Notes: generated from the letters alone by a model not told the origin. A stretch of DNA of 64,000 bases from Desulfovibrio litoralis DSM 11393 (GCF_900143255.1 NZ_FRDI01000012.1:1-64000), one strand, 5' to 3'; shown: positions 10,028-18,087, numbered from the stretch's first letter. Translations and numbers: made by a program.

Positions 10028-10332
10028 AACCGCGTTTTTTGCTCGATAGAGCAACAATTATATTGGGCTATGGTGTGCCTCTATTCAGTTGCCAAGACGC
10101 ACTGGCTTTCATTGACTATTTGGAGCAAAATAATTACGGACTCTTAGGATTTGACGGCTTTGAAATTTCGGAAAATCATATTATGCCTAGAATGGACTAC
10201 ATTCTAGACTGTTCTCATTCGGTAAATGAACCAAGAGAAATATTTTTGAGCCGATGTTTTAAGGCAGCTCGGACAGTACTTTCAGAGCCTGCTGCTCAAA
10301 ATTTATTTTTTGAATTTGTTTTAGAGCCGTAA
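10018..10332 (+). CDS. Orphan ImmE5-like immunity protein
   Basis: A 104-residue protein starting at the ATG that overlaps the stop of the toxin stump; an upstream in-frame TTG would lie inside the stump. The segment NNYGLLGFDGFEI followed by a second strand ending MDYILDCS resembles the colicin E5 immunity protein pattern (GLWILGIDGG ... ASWTYD), including the spacing. ImmE5 mimics the anticodon and blocks the nuclease active site. This gene probably protected against the degraded E5 toxin before it and may still protect against related toxins. The resemblance is short and recalled, so the function is inferred. Confidence 0.6.
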   Translation: MGVEPRFLLDRATIILGYGVPLFSCQDALAFIDYLEQNNYGLLGFDGFEISENHIMPRMDYILDCSHSVNEPREIFLSRCFKAARTVLSEPAAQNLFFEFVLEP

Positions 10333-10349
10333 GGGTTTACTGTTTTCCA

Positions 10350-10643
10350 TTTGACAGGAGGACTACTTTATCAAGAAGATTATGAGTTTGCTAATAAAGT
10401 AAACTCAGAATTGGGTAAGCTACTCCTTAACCCCGAAAGGCTCGGTAATCTTCTATTGCAATATCCTGAAGAGTATCGTAAAGCCTTTGATAAAGCGTTT
10501 AAACAATTTGACAATGCACCCAATGCGTATGAACGAGGTCGAGCTACTGTCAACTTAATAATAGTCGCCGCTCCATTGTTCACTGCCGGCACCGGAACAG
10601 GTGCAAGCGGTGCAGGAACTTTGTCAAGTGCGGAGTTTCCTAC
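10350..10643 (+). repeat. Pretoxin linker repeat, copy 2
   Basis: Near-identical copy of cdiA 8477-8770. Homology starts sharply at TTTGACAGGAGG and ends after CGGAGTTTCC, where the cdiA and orphan toxin sequences diverge. It marks the left edge of an orphan CdiA-CT cassette. Confidence 0.9.
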
Positions 10644-10953
10644 GATTGCTCGAGTAGTTAATGGTTTACCTGCAAAGCAAACTATCTTTGAAATCGCAGA
10701 AAACGGAGGGGCAATTAAAAAGATTACGAAAACAGGAACTGGAAGAAACGTTCCTGTTAATTTAAAAGAACAACTAGCCATGAAAGAGGTTGTGTCTGAT
10801 CCGTTAAGCGGGCTTGTTTTAAACATAAATTTGACTGGACGCTGGCCTTCAACCGAAGGCTGGGTGAAAATGGCTAAAAATGTAAATGGAGTAGAGATTC
10901 ATTATGTTAGAAATACAATCTCCGGGGCTGTTGATGACTTTAAGTTCAAGTGA
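10351..10953 (+). CDS. Orphan CdiA-CT toxin module
   Basis: A 200-residue promoterless CdiA C-terminus. The first ~98 residues are the same pretoxin as in cdiA; the rest is an unrelated toxin. The tail (NVPVNLKEQLAM, then GWVKMAKNVNGVEIHYVRN and VDDFKFK) is a C-terminal domain I recall from many filamentous hemagglutinins, but I cannot state its activity. The only start is the TTG at the repeat edge, which is probably not a natural start. Such cassettes are normally silent and can be recombined onto the main cdiA through the shared linker. The next gene is its presumed immunity partner. The orphan-cassette call is firm; toxicity is inferred. Confidence 0.8.
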   Translation: MTGGLLYQEDYEFANKVNSELGKLLLNPERLGNLLLQYPEEYRKAFDKAFKQFDNAPNAYERGRATVNLIIVAAPLFTAGTGTGASGAGTLSSAEFPTIARVVNGLPAKQTIFEIAENGGAIKKITKTGTGRNVPVNLKEQLAMKEVVSDPLSGLVLNINLTGRWPSTEGWVKMAKNVNGVEIHYVRNTISGAVDDFKFK

Positions 10954-10992
10954 TTTTATCATGAAAAAAGAAATAAAAATAGTGAGACCAAT

Positions 10993-11427
10993 ATGCAAGT
11001 AAGATGCATATCTAATTCTGTAAACGTACTACCTGTGGCTTCCAGATGTAACTATGAAACGGAAAAAACTGATTTCAGTTTTTTGAATGTGGGTTTACTG
11101 CATAATGTGTATGGACTTCAATTTTTATCATGCCGTGTTGACTATTTGATTTGCCAGCCAGAGCAAAACCCGTTTTTCATACCTTCATATTTCTTTGAAG
11201 TACAAAATGCGTTGTTACCTCCGTACTGGTCAATGTGCACGACATACTCGGACGTTGATTACCGTTGTTTATTTGATCTATTCCATATAAATGCACTGAT
11301 TGGTTATCATGAGTTAGTAACTTCATATGTTCATTACACAGGGGTTATAGAAAGAGAGAATGATGCACTCTGTCTTTTTTTTAAAGAGAAGAAACGAATA
11401 GATGATTGGCAACAAAAAAAGAATTAA
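10993..11427 (+). CDS. Presumed immunity protein of the orphan CdiA-CT
   Basis: A 144-residue soluble protein 39 bp after the orphan toxin. It has no signal peptide and is rich in Tyr, Phe and Cys, with a basic tail (KEKKRIDDWQQKKN). I do not recognise the family. A short overlapping frame opens at 10961 (MKKEIKIVRPICK) and stops after 13 codons, so it is not the gene. The immunity role is inferred only from its position directly after a toxin module. Confidence 0.5.
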   Translation: MQVRCISNSVNVLPVASRCNYETEKTDFSFLNVGLLHNVYGLQFLSCRVDYLICQPEQNPFFIPSYFFEVQNALLPPYWSMCTTYSDVDYRCLFDLFHINALIGYHELVTSYVHYTGVIERENDALCLFFKEKKRIDDWQQKKN

Positions 11428-11470
11428 TCATTGCCACTGACCCAGACGACGATTATCACAAGGAGGCGTT

Positions 11471-12013
11471 ATGATTGCCTATCATTTATTTCCAAAGGAA
11501 ATTCTTGATAACAGCGTTACAGGCTTCTTACCATATAAAGAAATAGTTAAAACAGATACAATATTTTGTGCAACTATCAATGGTGAACGTCTCATTATTC
11601 CTTACCGTATTTATAATGAATACAATGACTATTTGGAAAAAATTCCAGAAGGTTTGCATCGAACGTTCACAGCAGCCTTTTTTAGTAGGCATCACAACGG
11701 ATATGTGAGAGAACAATGCCTTCGCTATTTGATTCATTTAGCGGATATACAGCTATACATTATTCCTTATATTTTAAAACTTGTTGAAGAGTATGTTGTT
11801 GAGCTTGCCGAAATTGTATTGAATGAATTTGACTCATTGCCAGATCAGCTCCTTACAGTTTTTGTTCAAGAAAACCCTGCATGGTTACCACTGATGTATC
11901 AGCGATGTGTTAGCTATTGGAACTGTTATTACCGTGAAAGATATACATGTCTCAATGACTATCCCGGGATAAAAATTTATAATCTATTGTTGAAAAAGTG
12001 TTCACTTCCCTAA
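11471..12013 (+). CDS. Immunity-like protein, C-terminus made by an IS end
   Basis: A 180-residue soluble protein with a strong AAGGAGG seven bases before the ATG. The middle (PYRIYNEYNDYLEKIPEG, then FFSRHHNGYVREQCLRYL) resembles an uncharacterised family I recall with a T/SRHHNGYxRE motif, often found beside toxin genes. The last residues (KCSLP) are encoded by TGTTCACTTCCCTAA, part of a sequence that recurs at the IS3 remnant at 14825, so the natural C-terminus may have been cut by an insertion. No toxin precedes it here. An immunity function is likely but unproven. Confidence 0.5.
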   Translation: MIAYHLFPKEILDNSVTGFLPYKEIVKTDTIFCATINGERLIIPYRIYNEYNDYLEKIPEGLHRTFTAAFFSRHHNGYVREQCLRYLIHLADIQLYIIPYILKLVEEYVVELAEIVLNEFDSLPDQLLTVFVQENPAWLPLMYQRCVSYWNCYYRERYTCLNDYPGIKIYNLLLKKCSLP

Positions 12014-12020
12014 AATAGGC
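11999..12020. repeat. IS-end relic, copy 1
   Basis: TGTTCACTTCCCTAAAATAG plus GC matches 14825-14847 except for one C missing here. The second copy sits ahead of an IS3-type orfA start, so this is probably a solo element end left after insertion and deletion. Confidence 0.6.
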
Positions 12021-12025
12021 TATAT

Positions 12026-12544
12026 ATGATGAAAAACAAAATTACGCGTATAGATAACTTCGCTTGGCTCCCAGGCCACGGAAGCAGCGGATATATTTAT
12101 GCGAATGTAGATTTAGAGTTGCATATTGGCATTCTATATGATCAAACGTACAAAAACAAATCGCAAATTCGTCTTAGGCGTTTTAGTTTCCCTTTACCCA
12201 GTTTTTTCCTTGAAGAAGCATCTCCAGGCCCATCTCTATTGGACTCTTGGGCGCCTGAGGGGACACTTACTTTTAATTGCCTCTATGAAGTAGAAAATTC
12301 ACCTTGGGCTAAACAATGGTCTGAACATTGGCAAAGAGCGAACAGTACATTCAAGCATTATGGACTATCGTTGGAGGCAGATAATGTACTTTTTCAGATA
12401 GTTGCAACAGGATGGAAGCTTTCTGAACCTCGCGTCCTCTGCGAAAACCATAATGACAAAAAGGATAAGTATTATTCACTTATTGAACAGCATGGTATTG
12501 AATACTTATTTCTCAAGGATTGTTACGGGCAGCCGTTTGAGTGA
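12026..12544 (+). CDS. Orphan immunity-like protein
   Basis: A 172-residue soluble protein, Trp- and Tyr-rich, with no signal peptide or membrane helix. I do not recognise the family; visible segments are FAWLPGHGSSGYIYANVDL and the C-terminal YLFLKDCYGQPFE. It starts 12 bp after the previous gene, with the ATG pair (MMK) just beyond the IS-end relic, and its 3' end overlaps kptA tail to tail by 32 bp. Its size, lack of a partner and place in the array are typical of orphan immunity genes in polymorphic toxin loci; function is inferred from context only. Confidence 0.4.
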   Translation: MMKNKITRIDNFAWLPGHGSSGYIYANVDLELHIGILYDQTYKNKSQIRLRRFSFPLPSFFLEEASPGPSLLDSWAPEGTLTFNCLYEVENSPWAKQWSEHWQRANSTFKHYGLSLEADNVLFQIVATGWKLSEPRVLCENHNDKKDKYYSLIEQHGIEYLFLKDCYGQPFE

Positions 12545-13070
12545 TAAACTGAGGCGGAATATGTTTTGTTAGCCAAACATCATTTTCGGCAAGATAAAAC
12601 GTATAGCCAGCATCAGACATTTTTTTTGCCTGAATGCTAAGTATGACGGGGGAGCCATAGCGCCTCCCCGTTTCCATCGCAATGCTTTCTTCTGTTGTTA
12701 GGTGGACGTACTGCCGTTCTTTACTTACAAGACCTTGTTGCAGAATGTTCTGTAAAAAACGTGTGGCTGTACCATGATAAAGCACTGGTGGTGGAGGCAT
12801 AATTTGGAACTGTCTATTGACCTGAGGAGTAGAATGTTCTTGAAGTGCCCGCAATTTTTTTCCATCGTCAGAAAACACAAATCGTTTTTTTGAAGATGTT
12901 GCAAGAACGTTATGTATGGCTGTAAGGTCTAGTTGAACGCCATTAGACTGTGCATTGGCTATAAGCTCCTGAACATCGGCCCATCCCTCTGAGTCAAGCT
13001 GAAGGTCAATGTGAGCCGGATCATGGCGCAAGACATAACTTAAAAACTTGCTTGTTGCAGTAGTATCCAT
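12513..13070 (-). CDS. kptA: RNA 2'-phosphotransferase (KptA/Tpt1)
   Basis: A 185-residue KptA/Tpt1 family enzyme, which moves an internal RNA 2'-phosphate onto NAD+ with release of nicotinamide and ADP-ribose 1'',2''-cyclic phosphate. The N-terminal winged-helix half shows KFLSYVLRHDPAHIDLQLD, with the family R-H that contacts the phosphate and the G-W that follows. The C-terminal ADP-ribosyltransferase half shows LYHGTATRFLQNILQQGL (H-G-T) and VHLTTEE, then GSPVILSIQA. All expected blocks are present and the length is normal, so it should be active. An AAGGA lies nine bases before the ATG. It is the only minus-strand gene inside the toxin/immunity array. A role in repairing RNA damaged by tRNA-cutting toxins is possible but speculative. 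Confidence 0.9.
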   Translation of the reverse strand: MDTTATSKFLSYVLRHDPAHIDLQLDSEGWADVQELIANAQSNGVQLDLTAIHNVLATSSKKRFVFSDDGKKLRALQEHSTPQVNRQFQIMPPPPVLYHGTATRFLQNILQQGLVSKERQYVHLTTEESIAMETGRRYGSPVILSIQAKKMSDAGYTFYLAENDVWLTKHIPPQFITQTAARNNP

Positions 13071-13189
13071 TGTACAATGTCCTTCGTATTTTTTGTATGA
13101 GTGAAGGAAAGCTTAGACAATGTCAAGTTGAATATGTTGAGATACCAACACTCTAACCTTTAAAGGGTTTATTGATTAGGAGCTAATTT

Positions 13190-13705
13190 ATGAATGTTTT
13201 AGAATTTTTATTTCAGGATATTCCAGAACAAATGAGTATTGCTCTGCTTCGTTTTTTAGGAAATAATGAAGATAATCTTGTAGCGGTAAATTCAACAATA
13301 CCGAACTGTCATGTTCCAAAACTGTTTTCGCCTTCACTTTTTGCCTTTCTTGCTACAAATGATGATTTTTCTATGGCGTACCATACAAAATTATTAATCC
13401 TTGCAAATTGTCAACTAAAAGGAGAGGCGCTTTTGTTATTTAAAGAAAGAGGAGTAGTTGATGTTCGACTGCTTGTTGATGTGCAGAATTTTATTGATAA
13501 TAGTTGTTGTCCTTCAATAAAGGATTTGCATAAATGGTGTGAAAAAATTTCGTTACAGTTTAATGTCTCTCATTATTATTGCGGGTATGATCCCGTAGAT
13601 GATAGAGATATGCAATTTTTTACAGACAAAGGACAGGGAGAACTCTATGACATTGACTTTATAGATAATTATTACAAATACTTAAAAGCCTCTTTGACAA
13701 ACTAA
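13190..13705 (+). CDS. Orphan immunity-like protein
   Basis: A 171-residue soluble acidic protein with no recognisable domain and no signal peptide. It starts at an ATG preceded by TAGGAG. Segments such as FLFQDIPEQMSIALLRFLG and the C-terminal DIDFIDNYYKYLKASL suggest a mostly helical fold. The next gene's ATG follows one base after its stop codon, so the two were probably translated together. It sits between kptA and the frameshifted Imm40-like gene without a toxin; immunity is inferred from context only. Confidence 0.4.
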   Translation: MNVLEFLFQDIPEQMSIALLRFLGNNEDNLVAVNSTIPNCHVPKLFSPSLFAFLATNDDFSMAYHTKLLILANCQLKGEALLLFKERGVVDVRLLVDVQNFIDNSCCPSIKDLHKWCEKISLQFNVSHYYCGYDPVDDRDMQFFTDKGQGELYDIDFIDNYYKYLKASLTN

Positions 13706-13706
13706 T

Positions 13707-14305
13707 ATGCAATCTCTTCTTTGGGCTTACACAAGCTATGGAATTATATATAATACAGAGGGATACACTGTCACCTTGTTCAAAAAACAAGATATAAAGG
13801 CAATAATGCATTCATTCCAGAATGAACATGTTTTAATTTTGGGAGGGATGTCTATATAAAGCAAAATGATACCTTTTCCCTCACGTCTTCTTCATGGAAT
13901 TACGACGGGCATGATTCACAAGAAAGTATTGCTACTGCCATGTGCTACTTTGAGGGTTATAAAGTAGATGATTACTATATTGCATTTGTACTTGAGGTGA
14001 ATGGAGTCGATGTAACAGACCTATTAAATTTATATAGTGCATTTGGAAGAACCTTCAAAAATTTAGAGTCAAACGAAGCGGCTTTACCTCTTTATGTGAA
14101 AAATCAGTTTTTGAACTGGGCAAGATATTCAGGACTTAACATCTCTGAGATCAGAATATATGATTGTATAAACGGAAATATTTTACCTGTACCTTCTAGC
14201 ATAAATTACTATGAAAACGACAACGCGTTATCAATCTTATGGGAGATTGATAGAGATATTGATGTTGTCCCTGATCAGACTAGTTATTTTACATGGAGTA
14301 TTTAG
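13707..14305 (+). pseudogene. Imm40-like immunity gene split by a 1-nt frameshift
   Basis: The frame beginning with the ATG at 13707 runs 50 codons to a TAA at 13857 and ends HVLILGGMSI. The frame one base over is open from 13826 and continues VYIKQNDTFSL, SSSWNYDG and beyond to the TAG at 14303. Adding one G in the GGGAGGGAT run at 13841-13849 joins them as LILGGDVYIKQND. A GGDVY block followed by a W-Y is what I recall of the Imm40 family. The remainder after 13940 is a coherent 121-residue reading frame. The gene is therefore a recent pseudogene, unless the base is a sequencing error or slippage restores the frame. Confidence 0.7.
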
Positions 14306-14308
14306 TAA

Positions 14309-14686
14309 ATGGAAATTGAGATAAGCAAAAACTGTAAACTTAAATTTGATGAAATAGAGTGTGATGATGTCATTCCTTCTATCTCATTTTTCTGTACATT
14401 AACAATGAACTTGTCACTTTTTAAAAAACAAATTTGGGTGGATTGTAGCACTTTTGATGTATTTACTGAAAGCTTAATAAGGCGTGAAGAAGGTGTATTT
14501 TTTGATATGAGCAATGAATTCAGAATGTCTGTTAAGGAAAATGATCAGCAAACTGTCTTTACTTGCTCTATTTGCGAAAAAACATTTTCTTCAAGCACTT
14601 TGAATGTTGAATATGTGCAACTACTAGATATTGATTGCTTTTATAGGGTGTTAAATGCATTTAAGAATTATCCCAAATGGTGGTGA
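14309..14686 (+). CDS. Orphan immunity-like protein
   Basis: A 125-residue soluble acidic protein whose ATG lies three bases after the stop of the frameshifted Imm40-like gene. Beta-strand-rich sequence (MEIEISKNCKLKFDEIE) is followed by a CSICEK pair of cysteines and a C-terminal FYRVLNAFKNYPKWW. I do not recognise the family. It is the last gene of the immunity array before the third linker copy and the IS3 remnant; function is inferred from place and size only. Confidence 0.4.
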   Translation: MEIEISKNCKLKFDEIECDDVIPSISFFCTLTMNLSLFKKQIWVDCSTFDVFTESLIRREEGVFFDMSNEFRMSVKENDQQTVFTCSICEKTFSSSTLNVEYVQLLDIDCFYRVLNAFKNYPKWW

Positions 14687-14734
14687 GAATAATTGCAAAT
14701 AAATGCTTAGGATTCAGAGAATTATGACTACATA

Positions 14735-14818
14735 TTAATAATAGCCGCCGCTCCATTGTTCACTGCCGGTACAGGAACAGGTGCAAGCGGTGCAGGGACT
14801 TTGTCAAGTGCGGAGTTT
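14735..14818 (+). repeat. Pretoxin linker repeat, copy 3 (partial)
   Basis: 84 bp matching the 3' part of the linker (APLFTAGTGTGASGAGTLSS region), cut at both ends. The left break follows an unrelated AT-rich stretch and the right break runs into the IS-end at 14825. It shows that a third toxin cassette once stood here and was deleted, probably with the insertion of the IS element. Confidence 0.85.
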
Positions 14819-14824
14819 TCTATT

Positions 14825-15072
14825 TGTTCACTTCCCCTAAAATAGGCCCATTGTAAAAGAGAGACTTTTAGTCCAAAATACGGACAGGAGTTTTTTTATG
14901 AAAAAGGCAAAATTTAGTGAATTTCAGATTGTTAAAATTTTGAAACAGGCAGAGGCTTGGCGAACTGTGGTTGATGTTTGCCGTGAATATGACGTTAGCA
15001 ACGCTGTTTTTTACCGTTGGAAATCTAAGTATAGCGGGGATATTAAACGAATTAAAGAGCATAACCGTTCGA
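14825..15072 (+). mobile_element. IS3-type element remnant with truncated orfA
   Basis: The remnant starts at TGTTCACTTCCCCTAAAATAG (probable terminal repeat). An ATG at 14898 follows, preceded by GGACAGGAG. The frame reads MKKAKFSEFQIVKILKQAEA, then DVCREYDVSNAVFYRWKSKY, the helix-turn-helix of IS3/IS407-group OrfA. The protein loses resemblance after about DIKRIKE (residue ~55), and no orfB follows: the next sequence is the end of the Hachiman-like helicase gene on the other strand. The element is dead. Confidence 0.85.
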
Positions 15073-15073
15073 A

Positions 15074-17389
15074 CTATAAAAATCTTTCAATTAAAGCATA
15101 CTTTTCTTGGGCAATTGAGTTAACCCCCTGATTAAAGTATATTTGTGTGCTATCAACATTATCAACGACTTCATGAAGCCATTTTAAATCTTCAAAGGAG
15201 AATCCGTACCTCAAAAGCCAAATTTCTATGGGATCGTCTGTCCCATAGCGAACATAATTGATAAATTTTTCTGCACGTTTGTCTTGATACTTTTCATTAT
15301 ACAGAGAAAATGCAGCACAAAGAGGGTCTGCCATTGAAATTGCAATAACCTTATCCAAATAATCATATGTATCATACACGATAAGATCATAGCTAACATC
15401 TAATACTGATGCTGTTTCTGGGAATATACCTGCTCTGGTAAGGTCCTTGTTGGGAATTGTTGATGCACGGGGGCTGTATCTTGTATTCAATGCTTCTAAT
15501 TGCTTCTTCATTTCCTCGTGAACAATTTTTCCTAATTCAAATTGTTTACGAATTTCATTTCTTTCTTTTTTTTTGCTAATCCATGCATGCCTTAAAGAAA
15601 CAATCTGACTAAAAGAGGTGCTTTGAACTTGCCAAAGAATAATAGGAACAGCCGCACTTAGAACGGCTTTCTCTGTTGGTAACAGTTGTTTTTTTCGCAA
15701 ATGAGAGCTAAATATGTTTATAAATTCATTTTTCACTTTTTTGCGTATGGTCTCATTGAGAGCGTAATACTCGTTTCCTCCTATAACCTCACCATCTCTA
15801 AATATTACATCAAGTATGAATGAAACAGAATTAAAAATATCACAATTTTTTATTCGTTCAACTTGCGATTCAGGAAGATTTAGCTCGTCATTAAATGAAT
15901 TTTCAGCAATGGCCTCCGCTATATCCTTCAAATCTTCTTCAATTCGCGAAAAATCTTCATCAAGCATTGATTTGCTCTTGAGTGAAAAATCTACATTATA
16001 TCTCTCTATGAATGTTTTTAAATTTTCTTGCTCAACAATTGTATATCCAAAGTCAAAGAAGTGAGTTTTACTCGAGGTCCTTCCAGATCTTCCAATTAGA
16101 TTTTTAAGCGTTAATCCCATGAGGTTATAAAAATTGTTTATCCAAACTACACTAAAAGGCATATTAATTCCTTGTACTAATGTCGATGTGGAAAAACAAA
16201 TCTTAGCAAAACCACTACGTATAAACTCTTCAACCAATATTCTGGCTCTAAGAGGCATCGATCCATGATGTATGACTATCCCTTTTTCCATCAGATTAAT
16301 CATCATAGAATATTTATCAGAATTTGAATCAGAAGCTCCAATAAAGTCTTTTAGCTTGCTGATTATCGCAAGGGCTTGGGTATCAACCACCTTAGGACAC
16401 ATTTCAATATATTTACCAAATCGTTCAAATATTTCCTTATTGTATATCGAGGCTTTTGATACATACGCCAAAAGAGTGCCCCCATTTCCCAATTCTTCTT
16501 CAACAATATCCCTATGATACGAAATAGTTTTTGTATTAGTATGAGGGGAAAAAAAAGAAAAAATTCCTGCTTCATGCACCATAAAAAGCTTACCAACGCT
16601 TTGCTGTCTATAGTTTTGGGCAGCAGCCATTACTTTGAAGCCATGTTTCTCTAGCTGTGCTTCTGGATTAACAACAAATGGATGAGCAAATACTTTCTTG
16701 GCAGTTGGAAGGTATCTATCAACTCGCCTGACAAACGCATCGAATTTCATTCCACGTATATACTCTTCAGAAATTTGGGCTTCGTCGAATAAGAATATTT
16801 CTATATTAAAATCGTGTATTCTTCTAAATAATTCCATCCCGCGCTCAGGCGTTATGATGAAAATTCTATTACGCAATTTGCTTGTATTGACATTATCAAT
16901 AAACTGCAAAACCATTGTTGACTTGTCAACAACTGAAATAACCTCTTGATAATACTCTGCAATCAAAGCCCTGGAAGGGACGACTATGACCATATCTCCT
17001 TTAAGGTCTCTTATTATATTTCTAAATAAGAATGACTTGCCCGCACTTGTTGGGGCAGAAAAAGAAAAATAGAGTTTCGAGCTTATCTGTTTGTATGCAC
17101 TTGCCTGAACAGGTGTGAAATTTGCCCCGAACTCACTTGCAATTGCTGAAGAGAAAATACTGTATACTTCTTCAAGAACACTAGATGATGAATTTGATGT
17201 TTTATAGAATAATCCCATAACACTAACAATTTGGTTTTCATATTCTGAAAGAATAACGGGATGGAATTTTTTATAGTAAGCTAATCGTTCTAAAAGGTCA
17301 GGTGCAATTGGTCCATTTTTGTGAATGCTAGTGATTATCTGCTCAATATCATCCCTTGCATTTGTTCCTTCTATTAGATCAGCAATCAT
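15074..17389 (-). CDS. Hachiman-like superfamily 2 helicase (HamB-type)
   Basis: A 771-residue SF2 helicase. Walker A is SAPTSAGKSFLF (~residues 111-122), the DEAH-box variant is FDEAQ (~201-205), and later motifs are STSTLVQGINMPF and LIGRSGRTSS (arginine finger). No signal peptide. It overlaps the upstream nuclease-like gene by four bases (ATGA), so the two are translationally coupled. A DUF1837-type protein followed by an SF2 helicase is the composition of Hachiman (HamA/HamB) and AbpAB anti-phage systems, in which the helicase is thought to sense DNA and license the nuclease. The stop lies right at the border of the IS3 remnant, but the protein end looks natural. Helicase: firm. Defence role: inferred from the pair and the island. 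Confidence 0.8.
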   Translation of the reverse strand: MIADLIEGTNARDDIEQIITSIHKNGPIAPDLLERLAYYKKFHPVILSEYENQIVSVMGLFYKTSNSSSSVLEEVYSIFSSAIASEFGANFTPVQASAYKQISSKLYFSFSAPTSAGKSFLFRNIIRDLKGDMVIVVPSRALIAEYYQEVISVVDKSTMVLQFIDNVNTSKLRNRIFIITPERGMELFRRIHDFNIEIFLFDEAQISEEYIRGMKFDAFVRRVDRYLPTAKKVFAHPFVVNPEAQLEKHGFKVMAAAQNYRQQSVGKLFMVHEAGIFSFFSPHTNTKTISYHRDIVEEELGNGGTLLAYVSKASIYNKEIFERFGKYIEMCPKVVDTQALAIISKLKDFIGASDSNSDKYSMMINLMEKGIVIHHGSMPLRARILVEEFIRSGFAKICFSTSTLVQGINMPFSVVWINNFYNLMGLTLKNLIGRSGRTSSKTHFFDFGYTIVEQENLKTFIERYNVDFSLKSKSMLDEDFSRIEEDLKDIAEAIAENSFNDELNLPESQVERIKNCDIFNSVSFILDVIFRDGEVIGGNEYYALNETIRKKVKNEFINIFSSHLRKKQLLPTEKAVLSAAVPIILWQVQSTSFSQIVSLRHAWISKKKERNEIRKQFELGKIVHEEMKKQLEALNTRYSPRASTIPNKDLTRAGIFPETASVLDVSYDLIVYDTYDYLDKVIAISMADPLCAAFSLYNEKYQDKRAEKFINYVRYGTDDPIEIWLLRYGFSFEDLKWLHEVVDNVDSTQIYFNQGVNSIAQEKYALIERFL

Positions 17390-18087
17390 GAGACTTCTAC
17401 TCCTATTAAATAAATTTCCTTATGGCAGGTAAGTTGTTTTGTGTGCTTAGAGGAAACAGCGTTTTGCATAATTGTGTTTGGAGAAACTGCATTAATTGAA
17501 AAAGCGGCAATATAACCCTTTGCACCGTCGAGTGCATTGTTCATGGCTTTGCTACTGACGAAATTTTTAACAATACCAAATTCCATTTCGTCTTTTTTAT
17601 TATCTATGAACTCTATAATTTGTGTAAGAGCGTTAGAGTAGGGGTTAACGCTTGAGCTGTATTTTGCTTCTCCAAAAGAAATGTAACCGGTATGACTTTC
17701 AGTGTGAAAATCAAATCCAGGATTTCCCAATATTTTTTCCTTTAAAAGTTCAGCTAAAGGCAGAGGTTTATGCCCCCAGCTTTTCTCAAGAGCTTTAAGG
17801 GCAGAGTTTGAGACCATGTATTCCCCAAACTCTTCCGTAACGGTATTTTCGACCTTTCCGAGAATATCTGAGACTAGCTTGTTAATAGTGGGCTGTGCTG
17901 TCGCTGCAAACGTTCGTTTTGAAACTATTTCTAAAGGATTTAACCAACTAGTATTGCTGATTGCATCTATCATTTCTTTAGCGTATGCACTAACATTAGA
18001 AACTTTTACTCGAGCACAATAAATAACAGTATCATCAGTGTAACAGTAGTCAACGTTTTTAACTGTGTAGCTTTCTAGGATATCCAT
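17386..18087 (-). CDS. HamA-like (DUF1837-type) nuclease of a Hachiman-like system
   Basis: A 233-residue protein, first gene of the two-gene operon. The middle holds a possible PD-(D/E)xK-like core: an N-terminal EEFGEYM (Glu86, Glu89), then GNPGFDFHTE (Asp126) and ISFGEAKYSSS (Glu140-x-Lys142). This spacing of helix-Glu, Asp and E-x-K is that of HamA/AbpA proteins, which degrade DNA during infection. The ATG at 18087 begins MDILESYTVKN; upstream sequence is AT-rich and non-coding for about 215 bp, where the operon promoter should be. The family link is by recalled pattern and partner gene, not by a search. Confidence 0.7.
   Translation of the reverse strand: MDILESYTVKNVDYCYTDDTVIYCARVKVSNVSAYAKEMIDAISNTSWLNPLEIVSKRTFAATAQPTINKLVSDILGKVENTVTEEFGEYMVSNSALKALEKSWGHKPLPLAELLKEKILGNPGFDFHTESHTGYISFGEAKYSSSVNPYSNALTQIIEFIDNKKDEMEFGIVKNFVSSKAMNNALDGAKGYIAAFSINAVSPNTIMQNAVSSKHTKQLTCHKEIYLIGVEVS

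Noticed and set aside
13071-13189. TTGACA-like -35 box (13121-13126, minus strand) upstream of kptA
   Set aside because: No acceptable -10 element at 16-18 bp spacing, so I do not call a promoter.
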